64,000 bases of DNA from Reinekea marinisedimentorum (GTDB taxonomy: Bacteria; Pseudomonadota; Gammaproteobacteria; Pseudomonadales; Natronospirillaceae), in assembly GCF_004341165.1 (NCBI RefSeq), contig NZ_SLZR01000010.1, positions 62,001 through 126,000 of the forward strand. Direction: 5' to 3'. The notes beneath the pieces are model-generated. The model was given only the letters and a program-made list of their open reading frames with translations. It did no database searches and had not been told where the DNA came from. Below are positions 63,623 through 64,000 of this stretch, one piece after another. Within the stretch, counting starts at the first letter, position 1. The number at the start of each line of letters is the position of its first letter. The position numbers and the translations under genes are program-made.

Positions 63623-64000
63623 GTGTCTGAAATGAAAACTAAATTTTCGGATAAGACTTATTTAGATTTTAAAATCTCGAATAAATTCTTGTTCAGCGGC
63701 AACACACATGTACTTGAACAGCTCTCAGACCATGTAAAGCAACCCTTAGGCACCAATGAGGCGAATCTGCTGCGGTTGTTTATGCAGAGTCCCGGTCAGG
63801 TTCTGTCCAGAGCAGAGATTCACAAGCATGTTTGGGAAGACAATGGGTTTCAGGTTGATGATTCCAGCCTGACGCAGGCCATCTTTAATTTAAGAAAGTT
63901 GTTGGGAGACTCATCCAAGGCACCCGCGTACATTCAAACTGTACCGCGCCAGGGCTACAAATTTATCGCCGCAGTGGAGGCCGTAGAGCCGGGTAGGGCC
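63623..64000 (+). CDS. ToxR-like winged-helix transcriptional regulator (3' truncated by window)
   Basis: First 126 codons, GTG 63623 with GGGA 5 nt upstream (ATG 63632 is the alternative). The OmpR-type winged helix has a close resemblance to Vibrio ToxR: NEANLLRLFMQSPGQVLSRA, then HVWEDNGFQVDDSSLTQAIF, LRKLLGDSSKAPAYIQTVPR and QGYKFIA. ToxR and CadC are inner-membrane regulators with a later transmembrane helix, which would lie beyond the window. Whether a toxS gene follows cannot be seen. Confidence 0.85.
   Translation, partial: MSEMKTKFSDKTYLDFKISNKFLFSGNTHVLEQLSDHVKQPLGTNEANLLRLFMQSPGQVLSRAEIHKHVWEDNGFQVDDSSLTQAIFNLRKLLGDSSKAPAYIQTVPRQGYKFIAAVEAVEPGRA

Overview
This 64 kb window is chromosomal DNA of a gammaproteobacterium with about 50% GC. 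The gene families point to a marine Oceanospirillales-type bacterium (Reinekea/Saccharospirillum-like), but this is inferred from gene content and not from a marker tree. Supporting clues are the rpsF-rpsR-membrane protein-rplI order without priB, the DUF3549, DUF3581 and YqcC families, a SutA-like RNA polymerase-binding protein, a ToxR-like regulator and a nap/cyd respiratory repertoire. Gene density is high, there are no transposases or prophage genes, and most operons end in clear hairpin terminators.

Layout. 1-3.1 kb: the end of a periplasmic nitrate reductase operon (napA partial, napB, napC) with a strong terminator. 3.2-7.3 kb: small acetyltransferases, an SDR, a 164-bp MITE-like inverted-repeat element, and a DUF3549-ychJ-membrane protein operon diverging from yqcC. 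7.3-13.6 kb: sodB, a 7TM hybrid sensor kinase with a probable CTG start and a degenerate ATPase domain, a coiled-coil membrane protein, a GlpR-type repressor, DUF3581 and a DUF2185 (Imm33-like) protein. 13.7-16 kb, minus strand: a polysaccharide deacetylase, sseA, and a Met-Gln-Gln tRNA operon with its promoter. 16.3-19.3 kb: a coupled sulfotransferase / GT4 glycosyltransferase / DUF2334 deacetylase operon, probably making or modifying an envelope glycoconjugate. 19.4-23.7 kb: LemA, an M48 protease with a TerB-like tail, and a chemoreceptor.

24-33.4 kb is mostly housekeeping: rpsF-rpsR-(membrane protein)-rplI, dnaB, alr, mqo, an AzgA-type purine permease with a structured leader, apt and ung. 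33.5-38.4 kb: prkA-yeaH-spoVR behind a sigma-54 promoter with exact -24/-12 spacing. 38.4-41.8 kb: a Moco riboswitch followed by moaA-mobA-moaB-moaC-moaD-moaE. This operon makes the molybdopterin cofactor that NapA, at the left end of the window, needs. 41.86-42.02 kb: a heptanucleotide tandem-repeat tract.

42-57.4 kb holds a TauE exporter, a YihG-type acyltransferase, a rhomboid protease, a SutA-like protein, a UshA-type nucleotidase lipoprotein, acetyltransferases, an amidohydrolase, a DnaJ-related protein, YeaD, a PagL-like lipid A deacylase, nadK, yeaC, DUF2797 and pepN. 57.6-64 kb: a second chemoreceptor; a short-type cytochrome bd oxidase (cydAB) preceded by an unrecognised 54-codon gene coupled to cydA; a DUF2798 protein; a DUF3316-like secreted protein; and the first 126 codons of a ToxR-like winged-helix regulator cut by the window end.

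The parts most worth a second look are the small gene upstream of cydA, the sulfotransferase/GT4/deacetylase operon, the permease leader with abutting upstream ORF, the non-AUG pseudokinase-like sensor, the MITE-like element that supplies a neighbour's stop codon, and the heptamer tract. I found no CRISPR array, no phage and no unmistakably new multi-gene defence system.
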